Shown here: positions 15,248-24,473 of the stretch, in pieces
Layout of the letters: each line of letters begins with the position of its first letter
Position numbering within the stretch: position 1 is the stretch's first letter
Assembly (NCBI GenBank): GCA_037890055.1
Contig: JBBKBD010000010.1
DNA: 64,000 bases
Strand: one strand, 5' to 3'
From: Mediannikoviicoccus sp037890055
GTDB lineage: Bacteria > Bacillota > Clostridia > Tissierellales > Peptoniphilaceae
The notes under the pieces: generated by a model
Databases searched by the model: none
The model's input: the letters and a program-made list of their open reading frames with translations, nothing else
What the model was told of the DNA's origin: nothing
Program-made: the position numbers and the translations under genes

Positions 15248-15647
15248 AATAGTTCTTTGTTTTTCGATTGCCCATTTTTCTTTTATTATCTCGGGTTCTC
15301 ATTTCAACATATTTTTCGTTTGACTCCTTTAAAAACTTATTAAGCTTGTCCTCAAAGGATAAATCTTTTGTCTCTTCGTCAACATTCCATTCAATTTCCT
15401 TTGGAGCGTTAACTTTCTTTTCAGCTTGCTTTATGGATAGGCTAACCTTTCCATCTTTAACTGAAAGCACTTTTACTTTTACTTCATCGTTCACTTTTAA
15501 AAAGTCTTCAACTTTTTCTACATAATCATTTGATATCTCAGATATATGTACTAAACCATTTTCACCCTCAGGAAAAGAAACGAATGCACCAAACTTAGTA
15601 ATTCCAGTAACTTTTCCTTCTAATATCTGTCCAACAGAAATAGACAT
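15246..15647 (-). CDS. S1-domain RNA-binding protein (YabR / general stress protein 13 type)
   Basis: A 133-residue protein with one S1/OB domain at about 1-74 (VGQILEGKVTGITKFGAFVSF ... GLVHISEIS ... KVLSVKDGKVSLSIKQAE) and a basic, disordered C-terminus. Single-S1 proteins of this kind stand next to divIC in many Firmicutes and bind RNA or ribosomes. It has its own strong promoter just upstream (15683-15710) and its own terminator. Confidence 0.88.
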   Translation of the reverse strand: MSISVGQILEGKVTGITKFGAFVSFPEGENGLVHISEISNDYVEKVEDFLKVNDEVKVKVLSVKDGKVSLSIKQAEKKVNAPKEIEWNVDEETKDLSFEDKLNKFLKESNEKYVEMRTRDNKRKMGNRKTKNY

Positions 15648-15682
15648 TTACTAACAAATCCTCCTAAAATATTATACTTAAA

Positions 15683-15710
15683 ATTATACGTAATCTAAAG
15701 AAATTGTCAA
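15683..15710 (-). promoter_or_regulatory. Strong sigma-A promoter of the S1-domain gene
   Basis: Perfect -35 TTGACA (15705-15710) and perfect -10 TATAAT (15683-15688) with a 16-base spacer on the minus strand, starting 7 bases after the divIC stop. Confidence 0.85.
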
Positions 15711-15717
15711 TATATTT

Positions 15718-16008
15718 TTACTTTTCTTTAACTAGATATTCTTTAGGTTTAATCATGCCAAGTTTTTCTCTTGCAACTTTTTCTGCGAACTCTAAAGTTT
15801 CTCTGTTTTTATAATCTTTTTTCAATGATGATATATCTTCAATTAGCTCTTGCTTCTTCTCGGTGTAAGAGTTAAGTTGTTTTTCATATTCAGATATCTT
15901 TATCCCCTGCTTTGCCAATGCATATGGAAAATAGGTAAAGGTTAATATAAAAAGAATAAAAATTAAATTGCTCTTTCTTCTTTTTGAATTCCTCTTTCTT
16001 TTCATCAT
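15718..16008 (-). CDS. divIC: Septum formation initiator (FtsB/DivIC family)
   Basis: A 96-residue bitopic protein with a very basic cytoplasmic start (KRKRNSKRRK), one transmembrane helix (about 14-32), then a coiled coil (about 38-70) and the family's closing motif AREKLGMIKPKEYLV. It acts in the FtsL-DivIC-DivIB complex of the divisome. Its ATG overlaps the stop of rqcP as ATGA, and the RBS AAAGG lies within rqcP. Confidence 0.88.
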   Translation of the reverse strand: MMKRKRNSKRRKSNLIFILFILTFTYFPYALAKQGIKISEYEKQLNSYTEKKQELIEDISSLKKDYKNRETLEFAEKVAREKLGMIKPKEYLVKEK

Positions 16009-16247
16009 TCAATCCTTTCCACCATTTCAGAAGCCTCAGCCTTTTTAGGATTTTCTAGTAGTTTTAAAACTTTCACCCTTATAGTTCCCGTTCCAAAACC
16101 AACTTCAATAATGTCTCCAACGGAAACTTCGTCACCGGCTTTGCAGACCTTGTCATTAATTTTGACCCTCTTTCCATCACAGGCTTCCTTTGCAATAGTT
16201 CTTCTCTTTATAATTCTTGAATTTTTTAAAAATTTATCTATACGCAT
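16005..16247 (-). CDS. rqcP: S4-domain ribosome quality control protein RqcP (YabO)
   Basis: An 80-residue protein made of a single S4 RNA-binding domain (MRIDKFLKNSRIIKRRTIAKEACDGKRV...). It has the length and opening motif of B. subtilis RqcP, which works with RqcH to add alanine tails to nascent chains stalled on 50S subunits. It is translationally coupled to divIC, the usual neighbourhood of yabO. Confidence 0.9.
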   Translation of the reverse strand: MRIDKFLKNSRIIKRRTIAKEACDGKRVKINDKVCKAGDEVSVGDIIEVGFGTGTIRVKVLKLLENPKKAEASEMVERIE

Positions 16248-16288
16248 AACTACCTCTCATTTAAGTATATCAAACTTTTGTAGTTTTT

Positions 16289-17218
16289 CTACAATAAATA
16301 GAAATCATTTATTATTTTTAAACTTTTTTCAAGTTCACTATATGCATCTGTGTCTTCATAAAGAGGATTTATAATAACTCTACCATTTTCTTCTTTAGAT
16401 TTTAAATCTCTTTCCAAATATCCCACAAGTCTTGAGTCATCTTTTAATGCAAGTCTAAATAAATCTTTCTCTGAAAGATTTGATTTTTTTATTTCCTTTT
16501 CAAGTATGTGGGCCTTTAAAAATAATTTACTTCCGTAGTCTAAAGAAGCATACTCAAAATCCGTTTCGTTATTAGAAAGGATTTCTATAATAGTATTTAG
16601 TAGATTCATGTCTTCTAAAATAATATCTGCAGCAGATTGGTTTATAGAAAAATCGAAATCTTTCTTTGCAATGGTATATAGACATGCGTTTTTAGCAGCT
16701 TTTATTCCTGCAAATGAATCCTCAACGGCAATGCAGTTCTCCTTATTAAGTCCAATGCCGTCCATCGCCTTTAGATATATTTCATTATCTGGCTTTGGGT
16801 TTACAACCAAGTCACCACCGATTATAAAATCAAAATAATCTTTTATGCCAGTCTGTTCTACTGCTTGAGTAATTGTCCTCATGGATGAAGATGATGCAAG
16901 AGCAAGTTTTAATCCCTTACTCTTTAACTGTGAAAGTGTATCATGCACATATGGAAAGAGTATGGTCTTATAGTCAATGTTCTCACCCATATATCCACTT
17001 CTAAATCGATGCATAAAGTCACCGTGGTCAAAGTCATCTTCGTAATAAAAAGCAATTACATCCCTTGAGTCCTTTCCAGAAAGACCAACAATTTTTTTAA
17101 AGTCTTCTCTATCAACCTTTTTTCCATCGGATTCAATAAGGCGGATAAGTGCATTATAATAGTATATTTCACTATTTATAAGCACTCCGTCCATATCGAA
17201 AATAATTCCTTTAATCAT
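16289..17218 (-). CDS. HAD phosphatase (beta-phosphoglucomutase-like) with an extra helical C-terminal domain
   Basis: A 309-residue protein from the ATG at 17218. Residues 1-210 are a subfamily IA HAD hydrolase: nucleophile DMDGVLINSE, threonine/serine motif ALASSSS, lysine region NPKPDNEIYLKAM and acidic motif VEDSFAGIKAAKNA, as in beta-phosphoglucomutases and sugar-phosphate phosphatases. Residues about 218-309 (SLDYGSKLFLKAHILEKEIKKS ... SELEKSLKIINDF) form an added all-helical domain that HAD enzymes do not need; it faintly recalls YlbF-type helical proteins. A longer start at 17230 overlaps the rpiB stop. The substrate is unknown. Confidence 0.8.
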   Translation of the reverse strand: MIKGIIFDMDGVLINSEIYYYNALIRLIESDGKKVDREDFKKIVGLSGKDSRDVIAFYYEDDFDHGDFMHRFRSGYMGENIDYKTILFPYVHDTLSQLKSKGLKLALASSSSMRTITQAVEQTGIKDYFDFIIGGDLVVNPKPDNEIYLKAMDGIGLNKENCIAVEDSFAGIKAAKNACLYTIAKKDFDFSINQSAADIILEDMNLLNTIIEILSNNETDFEYASLDYGSKLFLKAHILEKEIKKSNLSEKDLFRLALKDDSRLVGYLERDLKSKEENGRVIINPLYEDTDAYSELEKSLKIINDFYLL

Positions 17219-17223
17219 GCCTC

Positions 17224-17664
17224 TTAACATCCTTCATAGTCAGAGATAATCTTTAGTCTGTTTTCGTGTCTTCCACCTTCGTACTCAGCGTTAAGGTATT
17301 CAGAAACTATCATCTTAGCAACTTCTGAACCCACAACCCTTCCACCGATGGAAATTATATTGGCATTGTTGTGAACCTTCGCCATCTTCGCAGAAAACAC
17401 TTCGTTTGTCACTGCACATCTTATTCCCTTAACCTTGTTTGCAGCTATTGAAATCCCTATTCCAGTTCCACAAAGTATTATTCCACAGTCAAAGTTGCCC
17501 TTAGCCACTTCTTCCGCTACTTTAATTCCAATGTTTGGATAGTCTGCCTTTTCGCCAATTTTAACACCAAAGTCTGTAACTTCATGTCCCATTTCTTTAA
17601 TATAATCTATTAATTCTATTCTTAATTCTGCACCACCATGGTCACTTCCCATTGCTATTTTCAT
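17224..17664 (-). CDS. rpiB: Ribose-5-phosphate isomerase B
   Basis: A 146-residue RpiB/LacA/LacB enzyme interconverting ribose 5-phosphate and ribulose 5-phosphate in the non-oxidative pentose pathway. Motifs are MGSDHGGAELR at the start, the catalytic-cysteine loop GIILCGTGIGISIAANK and NNANIISIGGRVVG. It lies 9 bases downstream of pyk and probably shares its transcript. It complements gnd, encoded further along this window. Confidence 0.94.
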   Translation of the reverse strand: MKIAMGSDHGGAELRIELIDYIKEMGHEVTDFGVKIGEKADYPNIGIKVAEEVAKGNFDCGIILCGTGIGISIAANKVKGIRCAVTNEVFSAKMAKVHNNANIISIGGRVVGSEVAKMIVSEYLNAEYEGGRHENRLKIISDYEGC

Positions 17665-17672
17665 TTGTCCTC

Positions 17673-19427
17673 CTATAAAACTCTAGCTGATCCCTTGTAT
17701 ACTGCCCCTGATGAAGAGTCTACAGTTATAATCATCTCGTCATTTAAAATGGACATTGCATCCTTTGCTCCAATTACAGTTGGTTTTTTAAAGTGAAGTG
17801 CAAGGATTGCACCATGGGATGTTAGTCCGCCCTCTTCAATAACAACTGCCCCTGCTCTTTCAAAGAAAGGAACTAGCTCCTTGTCTACGGAACTTGTAAC
17901 AAGAATATCTCCATCTTTAAATTTATTTATTAACTCTTCTTCAGTGTTGCCTTTTTTAACAAGGCCTATTACAGATTGTTTTCCAATTCCCTGTCCATTA
18001 ATAACAACTTCACCAATGGTGTGAACCTTGATTAGGTTAGTAGTTCCACCAATACCTGCTGGAACTCCTGCAGTTATAACTATTAAGTCCCCTTGTTTCA
18101 CAAAATTTTCTTCTAAGGCAGCCTTAATTGACTTGTCTATAACTTCGTCGGTACTGTCGCACATTTCTGATATAACAGGATGAACGCCCCATGAAAGCGC
18201 AAGCTTCCTCATAACAGACTCGTCATAGGTTGCAGCTATAATTCTCATATTTGGTCTTAGTCTTGAAACAGCTCTTGATGTGGAACCGGTTGTTGTTGCC
18301 GTTAATATGGCTGATGCACCAAGTTGTTCTGCCAAGTCCTTTGTGGCATGGCTAATTGAACTTGTAGAGGATCCATCAACCCAAGTTGTTCTTATCTTTG
18401 CGCTTTCTTTAAAGTCCTTTGAGTCTTCAGTGGACATGGCAATTTCACTCATAACTTTAACCGCTTCCACTGGATAAGAACCTGCAGCAGTTTCTCCTGA
18501 TAGCATTATGGCATCAGAACCATCTATAATTGCATTTGCCACGTCTGTAACTTCTGCCCTAGTAGGTCTTGGGTTTCTTATCATGGAGTCAAGCATTTGA
18601 GTTGCTGTTATAACTGGTTTTCCTGACAAGTTTGTCTTTCTAATAATCTCTTTTTGAACCAATGGCATAAGTTCTGTTTTTGTTTCAACTCCCAGGTCTC
18701 CCCTGGCAACCATGATTCCATCTGATGCATTTATGATTTCATCCAAGTTATCAACGCCTTCTTGAGATTCAATTTTAGAGATGATTTGAATATCTCCTCC
18801 ACCATTCTCCTCAAGAATTTTTCTAATATTTATTACATCATCTGCTTTTCTAATAAAGGATGCGGCAACAAAGTCAATTCCGTTTTCAATTCCAAAAACT
18901 AAATCTTCGTAGTCTTTTTCAGTTATGGATGGAAGGTTTATCTTCGCACCAGGTACATTTACACCCTTTCTACTCTTTAGAATTCCATAGTTTAAAACTT
19001 CAGTTACTATATCGGTATCTGTAACGTCAACTATTTTTAAATTTACAAGACCGTCATCTATTAGAATATGGCCACCTATGTGAACATCTTTTGGCAAGTC
19101 CTTGTATGATACGGAAATCTGACTTTGATCTCCAAGAACTTCTCTTGTGGTTAATGTAAAAGTATCTCCAATTGACAATTGAATCTGTTCCACTGAAAAG
19201 TCTCCCAGTCTTATTTCCGGACCTTTTGTATCAAGCATTATAGCAACTGGAAGCTTAAGTTCTTCCCTAGCTTTCTTTATATTTTCTATTCTCTTTAAAT
19301 GTTCCTCATGATTACCATGGGAAAAGTTTAATCTACACACATTCATTCCAAGGCTCATCAGCTCTTTTAATGTTTCTAAACTCTCTGATGCAGGGCCTAT
19401 TGTACATACTATTTTTGTCTTTTTCAT
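17673..19427 (-). CDS. pyk: Pyruvate kinase with C-terminal PEP-utiliser domain
   Basis: A 584-residue enzyme making pyruvate and ATP from PEP. The N-terminal barrel carries KTKIVCTIGPASES, LNFSHGNHEEH, the catalytic ISKIESQEGVDNLDEI and GIMVARGDLGVE, and the K/Mg site region ITATQMLDSMI. About 110 extra residues at the C-terminus (GDILVTSSVDKELVPFF ... GGLTSHGAILALHFKKPTVIG) are the PEP-utilising 'phosphohistidine' domain seen in Bacillus-type pyruvate kinases. It lies 15 bases after pfkA. Confidence 0.96.
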   Translation of the reverse strand: MKKTKIVCTIGPASESLETLKELMSLGMNVCRLNFSHGNHEEHLKRIENIKKAREELKLPVAIMLDTKGPEIRLGDFSVEQIQLSIGDTFTLTTREVLGDQSQISVSYKDLPKDVHIGGHILIDDGLVNLKIVDVTDTDIVTEVLNYGILKSRKGVNVPGAKINLPSITEKDYEDLVFGIENGIDFVAASFIRKADDVINIRKILEENGGGDIQIISKIESQEGVDNLDEIINASDGIMVARGDLGVETKTELMPLVQKEIIRKTNLSGKPVITATQMLDSMIRNPRPTRAEVTDVANAIIDGSDAIMLSGETAAGSYPVEAVKVMSEIAMSTEDSKDFKESAKIRTTWVDGSSTSSISHATKDLAEQLGASAILTATTTGSTSRAVSRLRPNMRIIAATYDESVMRKLALSWGVHPVISEMCDSTDEVIDKSIKAALEENFVKQGDLIVITAGVPAGIGGTTNLIKVHTIGEVVINGQGIGKQSVIGLVKKGNTEEELINKFKDGDILVTSSVDKELVPFFERAGAVVIEEGGLTSHGAILALHFKKPTVIGAKDAMSILNDEMIITVDSSSGAVYKGSARVL

Positions 19428-19442
19428 AAAGTCCTCCTGATT

Positions 19443-20402
19443 TTAAATGGATATCTCCTGTGCCATATCATATAGTTCTTCGTTTAGGATATGAGGTGTT
19501 TCAATTGCATCATCAAGTGAAACATCTATAATCTTTCCTGCTTTATAAGCCATTGCCAAGCCCGATTGACCGTCTATTAAAAGTTTTACTGCGCGATTTC
19601 CCATTTCACTTCCAAGTAGTCTATCGTGGGGGCTTGGAGAACCTCCTCTTTGAACATGACCAAGTATGGTTACCTTTGTATCCACCTGTGTTATCTCTTC
19701 TATTTTTTCCTTTAATACATATGGCCTTCCTACTCCTTCAGCCATAACTATAATATGATGTAGCTTACCTCTTTTTCTACCTCTTTTTATCTTATTCATA
19801 ATTGACTCTATATCAAGAGGCTTTTCAGGTATAACTATACTTTCAGCTCCCGACGCAACTCCTGCATATAGTGCCAGGTCTCCACAATGTCTTCCCATTA
19901 CTTCCACAATATTTGCTCTACCATGGGATGATGAAGTATCTCTCAGTTTACCTACAGCTTCTGTAACCGTATTTACAGCAGTGTAAAACCCAATGGTTGA
20001 ATCGGTGTAACCCATGTCGTTGTCAATGGTACAAGGTATTCCTATAACCTTAACTCCCATGTCATGTAGAACCTTAGCTCCTTTAAAGGATCCATCTCCG
20101 CCTAACACCACTAGGCCATCAATTCCAAAATCCTTTAATATTTGAAAGGCCTGCTTCTGTCCCTTTTCAGTTTGAAAATCTTCTGATCTGGCAGAACCTA
20201 ATATTGTTCCGCCCCTTTGTATTATGTCTGCAACAGATGACACATTCATTTCATATATATCACCGTTAATCAGTCCATCATATCCAAATCTAATTCCCAT
20301 TACTCTAAGTCCATTAAATATGGCAGTTCTCGCCACGGCTCTAATGGCAGCGTTCATTCCCGGAGCGTCTCCTCCGCTGGTTAAAATGGCAATTGTCTTC
20401 AT
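19443..20402 (-). CDS. pfkA: ATP-dependent 6-phosphofructokinase
   Basis: A 319-residue enzyme for the committed step of glycolysis. Motifs include the ATP loop ILTSGGDAPGMNAAIRA, GGDGSFKGA, catalytic PCTIDNDMGYTDSTIGF and the effector region GHVQRGGSPSPHDR. The ATG at 20402 is used because AGAGG lies 5 bases before it; a GTG six bases upstream is too close. It directly follows dnaE, as in many Clostridia. Confidence 0.96.
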   Translation of the reverse strand: MKTIAILTSGGDAPGMNAAIRAVARTAIFNGLRVMGIRFGYDGLINGDIYEMNVSSVADIIQRGGTILGSARSEDFQTEKGQKQAFQILKDFGIDGLVVLGGDGSFKGAKVLHDMGVKVIGIPCTIDNDMGYTDSTIGFYTAVNTVTEAVGKLRDTSSSHGRANIVEVMGRHCGDLALYAGVASGAESIVIPEKPLDIESIMNKIKRGRKRGKLHHIIVMAEGVGRPYVLKEKIEEITQVDTKVTILGHVQRGGSPSPHDRLLGSEMGNRAVKLLIDGQSGLAMAYKAGKIIDVSLDDAIETPHILNEELYDMAQEISI

Positions 20403-20410
20403 ATACACCT

Positions 20411-23400
20411 CTAAATAATTCTTATATTTTCTCTTCCCAGTATTGACTTAAGTTCATTCAATACTTCTTTATCTTCAAGATTTACATTGTATTCTTCGTT
20501 AAACATAAATCCTGTATTTGTCTTCTTAAAAAATAATTTCACTCTTGAATTACCCTTTTTGCCTATGAGTACCTGTTTTACAAGTTCAACTTTTTCCTTT
20601 TCACTTCCAACTTCAAAGATTAATTCAAGCGTTTTTTTATTGTTCACACGACTAATGGCATTGCTGTAATTTTTAAATCGTGATTCAAGATCTTCAATTT
20701 TTTCTACAAATATATTTCCCTCGCCATTTTCATTTATATTTACCCTACCTTTAATAGTAATAACTCTATCTTCCTCAATTAACTCTTTAAACTCCGAATA
20801 AGTTTTAGGAAAGATTACAATGGGTATGGTTCCGTATAAATCTTCTAAGGTTGCCGTTGCCATGGCAGAATGGGTATTCTTAGTGAATCTCTTTGTGACT
20901 TGATTTAGCACTCCAGAGACCACAACGACTTTCTTATCCCAATTGTCCTCTGCTTCCCTATTTTCAGAATCAAGTTCAAGGCTTGAAAACTCCTGTGTCT
21001 TTAAAATATAATCTTCATACTCCTTTAGTGGATGATCAGAAAGATATATTCCAAGAACTTCTTTTTCCATCTTTAAAAGTTCTTTCCTTGGATACTCCTT
21101 AACAGTATAGGTCTTCTCTTCCTTTTCTTCAACTATAGAACTGAAGTCGTCAAATAGACTGGACTGTCCGGGTATATTTGTCCTCTTGTCCTTTAGAACA
21201 GAGTCGATTATCATGGAGCACTCCACCATAAGGGAATGCCTATTAGGGGATATTTCAGAAAGGGCTCCTCCCATTATTAAACATTCTATGGCTCTTTTGT
21301 TTATAGTCTGTGAGTTTTTTGATGCAAGTCTCTCGATGAAGTCTCTAAAGTCCTTAAAGTCCCCTCCATCTTTTCTTGCTTCAACTATCGTGTCTATTAA
21401 TCCGGTTCCAACATTTTTAATGGCCGAAAGTCCAAATCTTATTTTATCTCCTTCAACGGAAAACTTTTTAAAGCTACTGTTAACATTTGGAGGAAGAATT
21501 TCTATCTTTAATCTCTTGCACTCTTGAATGTACTGGGCAACTTTTTTACTGTCTCCCATTATTGATGAGATTAACGCCGCCATAAACTCCACAGTATAAT
21601 AGTACTTTAACCACGCGGTTCTCATGGCAACCAGTGAATATGCAGCAGAGTGGGACTTGTTGAAGGCGTACTTTGCAAAGTCTATCATTAAGTCATAAAT
21701 CTTATTTGCTGTGTCTTCATCAACGCCACGTCTTATGGCACCATCTATAAGGATATTGCCTTCATTGTCCTTTTGTCCATAAATAAATTTTACCCTTTCC
21801 TCTTCCATTACATCCATTTTCTTTTTACTCATGGCCCTACGAAGATTGTCCGCTCCACCGAGGGAGTAGCCTGCAAGTTGTTGCACTATCTGCATAACCT
21901 GCTCTTGATACACTATAGTGCCATAGGTTAAATTTAAAATTGGTTTTAATAGTGGATGTAAGTACCTTATGTTTTCAGGATTATTTTTATTTTTAATATA
22001 ATTTGGAATCTCGTTCATTGGGCCTGGTCTAAAAAGTGAGTTTGCCGCAATAAGATCGTCAAAAACCGTTGGCTTTAGTTCAGACAAGAAATTTCTCATT
22101 CCAGGAGATTCAAATTGAAATATTCCCAACGTCTCAGCACTTGAAAATAGTTTCAATACTTTTTTGTCGTTTACATCAATTTTATTTATATCTATGTCAA
22201 TGTTTCTGTTTTGCTTTATCAGTTTAATTGTGTCATCAATAACAGTTAATGTTCTTAGTCCCAAAAAATCCATCTTTAAAAGACCCAGTTCTTCAAGCTC
22301 CGTCATGTTGAACTGCGTTATAACAGAGTCTTTATTCTTAGCAAGGGGAACATATTCCACTATGGGCTCTTTTGAAATAACCACTCCCGCCGCATGGGTT
22401 GACGTATGTCTTGGCATTCCCTCTAGGTCATTTGCCACATCAATAAGCTTTTTAATCTCTTCAGAGCTATTATATATTTCTTTGAACTCCTCGCTTGTAT
22501 CCAAAGCCTTTTCAATGGTTATATTTAGCTCATTAGGCACGTTCTTTGCCACCTTGTCTACCAGGTTTAGGGGAATTCCCATAACACGGCCTACGTCCCT
22601 TATACAGCCTCTAGCGCCCATTGTTCCAAATGTAACTATTTGGGCAACTTTATTTTCACCATACTTTTCTACAACATAGTCTATAACTTCTTCTCTTCTC
22701 TCGTAACAGAAGTCTATATCGATGTCGGGCATGGATACCCTCTCTGGATTTAAAAATCTTTCAAAGAGCAAGTTATATTTAATTGGATCAATGTCTGTTA
22801 TGCCTAGAGCAAAGCTAATAATGGATCCTGCAGCAGAGCCCCTTCCAGGGCCAACCGGAATGTCTTTGCTCTTTGCAAATCTTATAAAGTCAGAGACTAT
22901 TAGGAAGTAGTCCACATAGCCCATCTCTTCTATGGTCTTTAATTCAAATTGAACCCTCTCTTTAATATCTTCAGTTACATCTTCATATCTATTTTCAATC
23001 CCCGTCCATGTAAGGTTTCTTAAGTATTCATTATTAGTAAGACCTTCAGGCACTTTAAAATAAGGTAAGTGTAGATGTTCAAAGTCAAGGTCCACATTAC
23101 ATCTCTCAGATACCTTCATGGTGTTTTCTAAATATTCTGGATTATCAAAAAGTTCACTCATTTCCTGTGGGGAGCGTAGATAAAATTCTCCAGGAGCATA
23201 GTGCATGTCTTGGTTATTTGCATCTTGTAAAGTACGTCCAGTCTGAACACATAAAAGTACTTTATGGTTCTTCCAGTCATCTTTTTTTATATAGTGAACG
23301 TCATTTGTGGCACAGATCGGAATGTGAAGTTCTTCAGAAATATTTTTCATTCCAGCTATAACTATTTCATCTTCCTTCATTCCATGGTTTTGAACTTCTA

Positions 23401-23917
23401 AAAAGAAGTTGCCTTTGCCAAAAATGTCTTCAAGTTCGGCTGCCGCTTTTTTTGCCCCAGCATAATTATTGTTTACAAGTTTTTCAGATACCTCACCCTT
23501 TAAACACGCAGAAAGGCATATTAGTCCCTCACTATACTTTCTAAGCACATCTTTATCAACTCTAGGTTTATAATAAAATCCATTTAAATAACCAAGGGAT
23601 ACTATCTTCATCAAATTTTTATATCCAATATTGTTTTCTGCAAGCAGTATCAAATGGTTATAATTTTTATTTTGAGGACTCTTATCCATATAATTTTTAT
23701 TAACGGTATATACCTCACAGCCTATTATAGGTTTTAAATCTCTTTTTTTAGCTTCTTTATAAAATTCAACTACACCGAACATGCATCCATGGTCCGTTAT
23801 GGCACAGCTTTCCATGCCAAGTTCTTTTACTCGGTCTAGTAGTTTAGGTATTGGACTAAATCCGTCAAGCAAGCTATATCCCGTATGTAAATGTAAATGA
23901 GTAAATTTTGTCTCCAT
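20411..23917 (-). CDS. dnaE: DNA polymerase III alpha subunit (DnaE type)
   Basis: An 1168-residue replicative or lagging-strand polymerase of the C family. The N-terminal PHP domain starts THLHLHTGYSLLDG; the palm aspartates are in SMPDIDIDFCYERRE; the fingers carry FLGLRTLTVIDD and RPGPMNEIPNYI; then YQEQVMQIVQQLAGYSLGGADNLRRAM and a helix-hairpin-helix region. An OB domain follows near 990-1060 (VVVVSGVLNQVTKRFTKN). This is the short DnaE; Firmicutes also use PolC, not in this window. Confidence 0.96.
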   Translation of the reverse strand: METKFTHLHLHTGYSLLDGFSPIPKLLDRVKELGMESCAITDHGCMFGVVEFYKEAKKRDLKPIIGCEVYTVNKNYMDKSPQNKNYNHLILLAENNIGYKNLMKIVSLGYLNGFYYKPRVDKDVLRKYSEGLICLSACLKGEVSEKLVNNNYAGAKKAAAELEDIFGKGNFFLEVQNHGMKEDEIVIAGMKNISEELHIPICATNDVHYIKKDDWKNHKVLLCVQTGRTLQDANNQDMHYAPGEFYLRSPQEMSELFDNPEYLENTMKVSERCNVDLDFEHLHLPYFKVPEGLTNNEYLRNLTWTGIENRYEDVTEDIKERVQFELKTIEEMGYVDYFLIVSDFIRFAKSKDIPVGPGRGSAAGSIISFALGITDIDPIKYNLLFERFLNPERVSMPDIDIDFCYERREEVIDYVVEKYGENKVAQIVTFGTMGARGCIRDVGRVMGIPLNLVDKVAKNVPNELNITIEKALDTSEEFKEIYNSSEEIKKLIDVANDLEGMPRHTSTHAAGVVISKEPIVEYVPLAKNKDSVITQFNMTELEELGLLKMDFLGLRTLTVIDDTIKLIKQNRNIDIDINKIDVNDKKVLKLFSSAETLGIFQFESPGMRNFLSELKPTVFDDLIAANSLFRPGPMNEIPNYIKNKNNPENIRYLHPLLKPILNLTYGTIVYQEQVMQIVQQLAGYSLGGADNLRRAMSKKKMDVMEEERVKFIYGQKDNEGNILIDGAIRRGVDEDTANKIYDLMIDFAKYAFNKSHSAAYSLVAMRTAWLKYYYTVEFMAALISSIMGDSKKVAQYIQECKRLKIEILPPNVNSSFKKFSVEGDKIRFGLSAIKNVGTGLIDTIVEARKDGGDFKDFRDFIERLASKNSQTINKRAIECLIMGGALSEISPNRHSLMVECSMIIDSVLKDKRTNIPGQSSLFDDFSSIVEEKEEKTYTVKEYPRKELLKMEKEVLGIYLSDHPLKEYEDYILKTQEFSSLELDSENREAEDNWDKKVVVVSGVLNQVTKRFTKNTHSAMATATLEDLYGTIPIVIFPKTYSEFKELIEEDRVITIKGRVNINENGEGNIFVEKIEDLESRFKNYSNAISRVNNKKTLELIFEVGSEKEKVELVKQVLIGKKGNSRVKLFFKKTNTGFMFNEEYNVNLEDKEVLNELKSILGRENIRII

Positions 23918-23985
23918 GTTTATTCCTCTCCTGTGTAAATTGTATCATAAGCTAAAAGATTTCTTAAATAAAGAGATAATAAAAG
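23918..23985 (-). promoter_or_regulatory. dnaE leader with probable extended -10 promoter
   Basis: On the minus strand, TATGATACAAT (extended -10, TGA-TACAAT) precedes the RBS CAGGAGAGG of dnaE. No good -35 is seen. It lies after the double terminator of rplL, so dnaE starts a new transcript. Confidence 0.5.
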
Positions 23986-24021
23986 CTGTTGAGTATATGT
24001 ATTCATATCCTATCAACAGCT
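23984..24021 (-). terminator. Second hairpin terminator after rplL
   Basis: AGCTGTTGA and TCAACAGCT form a 9-bp stem with an inner ATATGAATACATAT pairing; the minus-strand tail is TTTTATTAT. It backs up the first terminator 9 bases earlier. Confidence 0.75.
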
Positions 24022-24029
24022 AAAAAAAT

Positions 24030-24055
24030 ATGGTACCAAGTTTCCTCGGTACCAT
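24030..24055 (-). terminator. First terminator after rplL
   Basis: ATGGTACC and GGTACCAT make an 8-bp stem with a 10-base loop, followed on the minus strand by ATTTTTTTAG. Confidence 0.9.
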
Positions 24056-24070
24056 TAGTTTTTTTGGTAA

Positions 24071-24448
24071 TTACTTAAGTTCTACAGTAGCTCCAAGTTC
24101 TTCTAATTGAGATTTCATTTCTTCTGCTTCAGCCTTAGCTACGCCTTCCTTAAGTGTCTTAGGAGCTCCGTCAACTAATTCTTTAGCATCTTTTAGTCCA
24201 AGACCAAGTAAGTCTTTAACAACTTTGATTATCTTAATCTTTTGGCTTCCTGCTGATTCTAATACTACATCGTATTCAGATTTTTCTTCTGCTCCACCAG
24301 CTTCTCCGCCTGCAGCAGCAGCTACTCCACCTACAACTACAGGTGCTGCAGCTGAAACTCCGAATTTTTCTTCTGCTTCTTTAACTAAGTCATTTAATTC
24401 AAGAACTGACATGTTCTCAATTGCTTCTAATATTTGTTGAATATCCAT
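24071..24448 (-). CDS. rplL: 50S ribosomal protein L7/L12
   Basis: A 125-residue stalk protein that recruits translation GTPases. It has an N-terminal dimerisation helix, an alanine/glycine-rich hinge (about 36-55) and the C-terminal domain with KIKIIKVVKDLLGLGLKDAKELVD. It follows rplJ by 25 bases, and its terminator pair ends the operon. Confidence 0.97.
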   Translation of the reverse strand: MDIQQILEAIENMSVLELNDLVKEAEEKFGVSAAAPVVVGGVAAAAGGEAGGAEEKSEYDVVLESAGSQKIKIIKVVKDLLGLGLKDAKELVDGAPKTLKEGVAKAEAEEMKSQLEELGATVELK

Positions 24449-24473
24449 TATAATCCTCCGTTTAATTTTTAAT

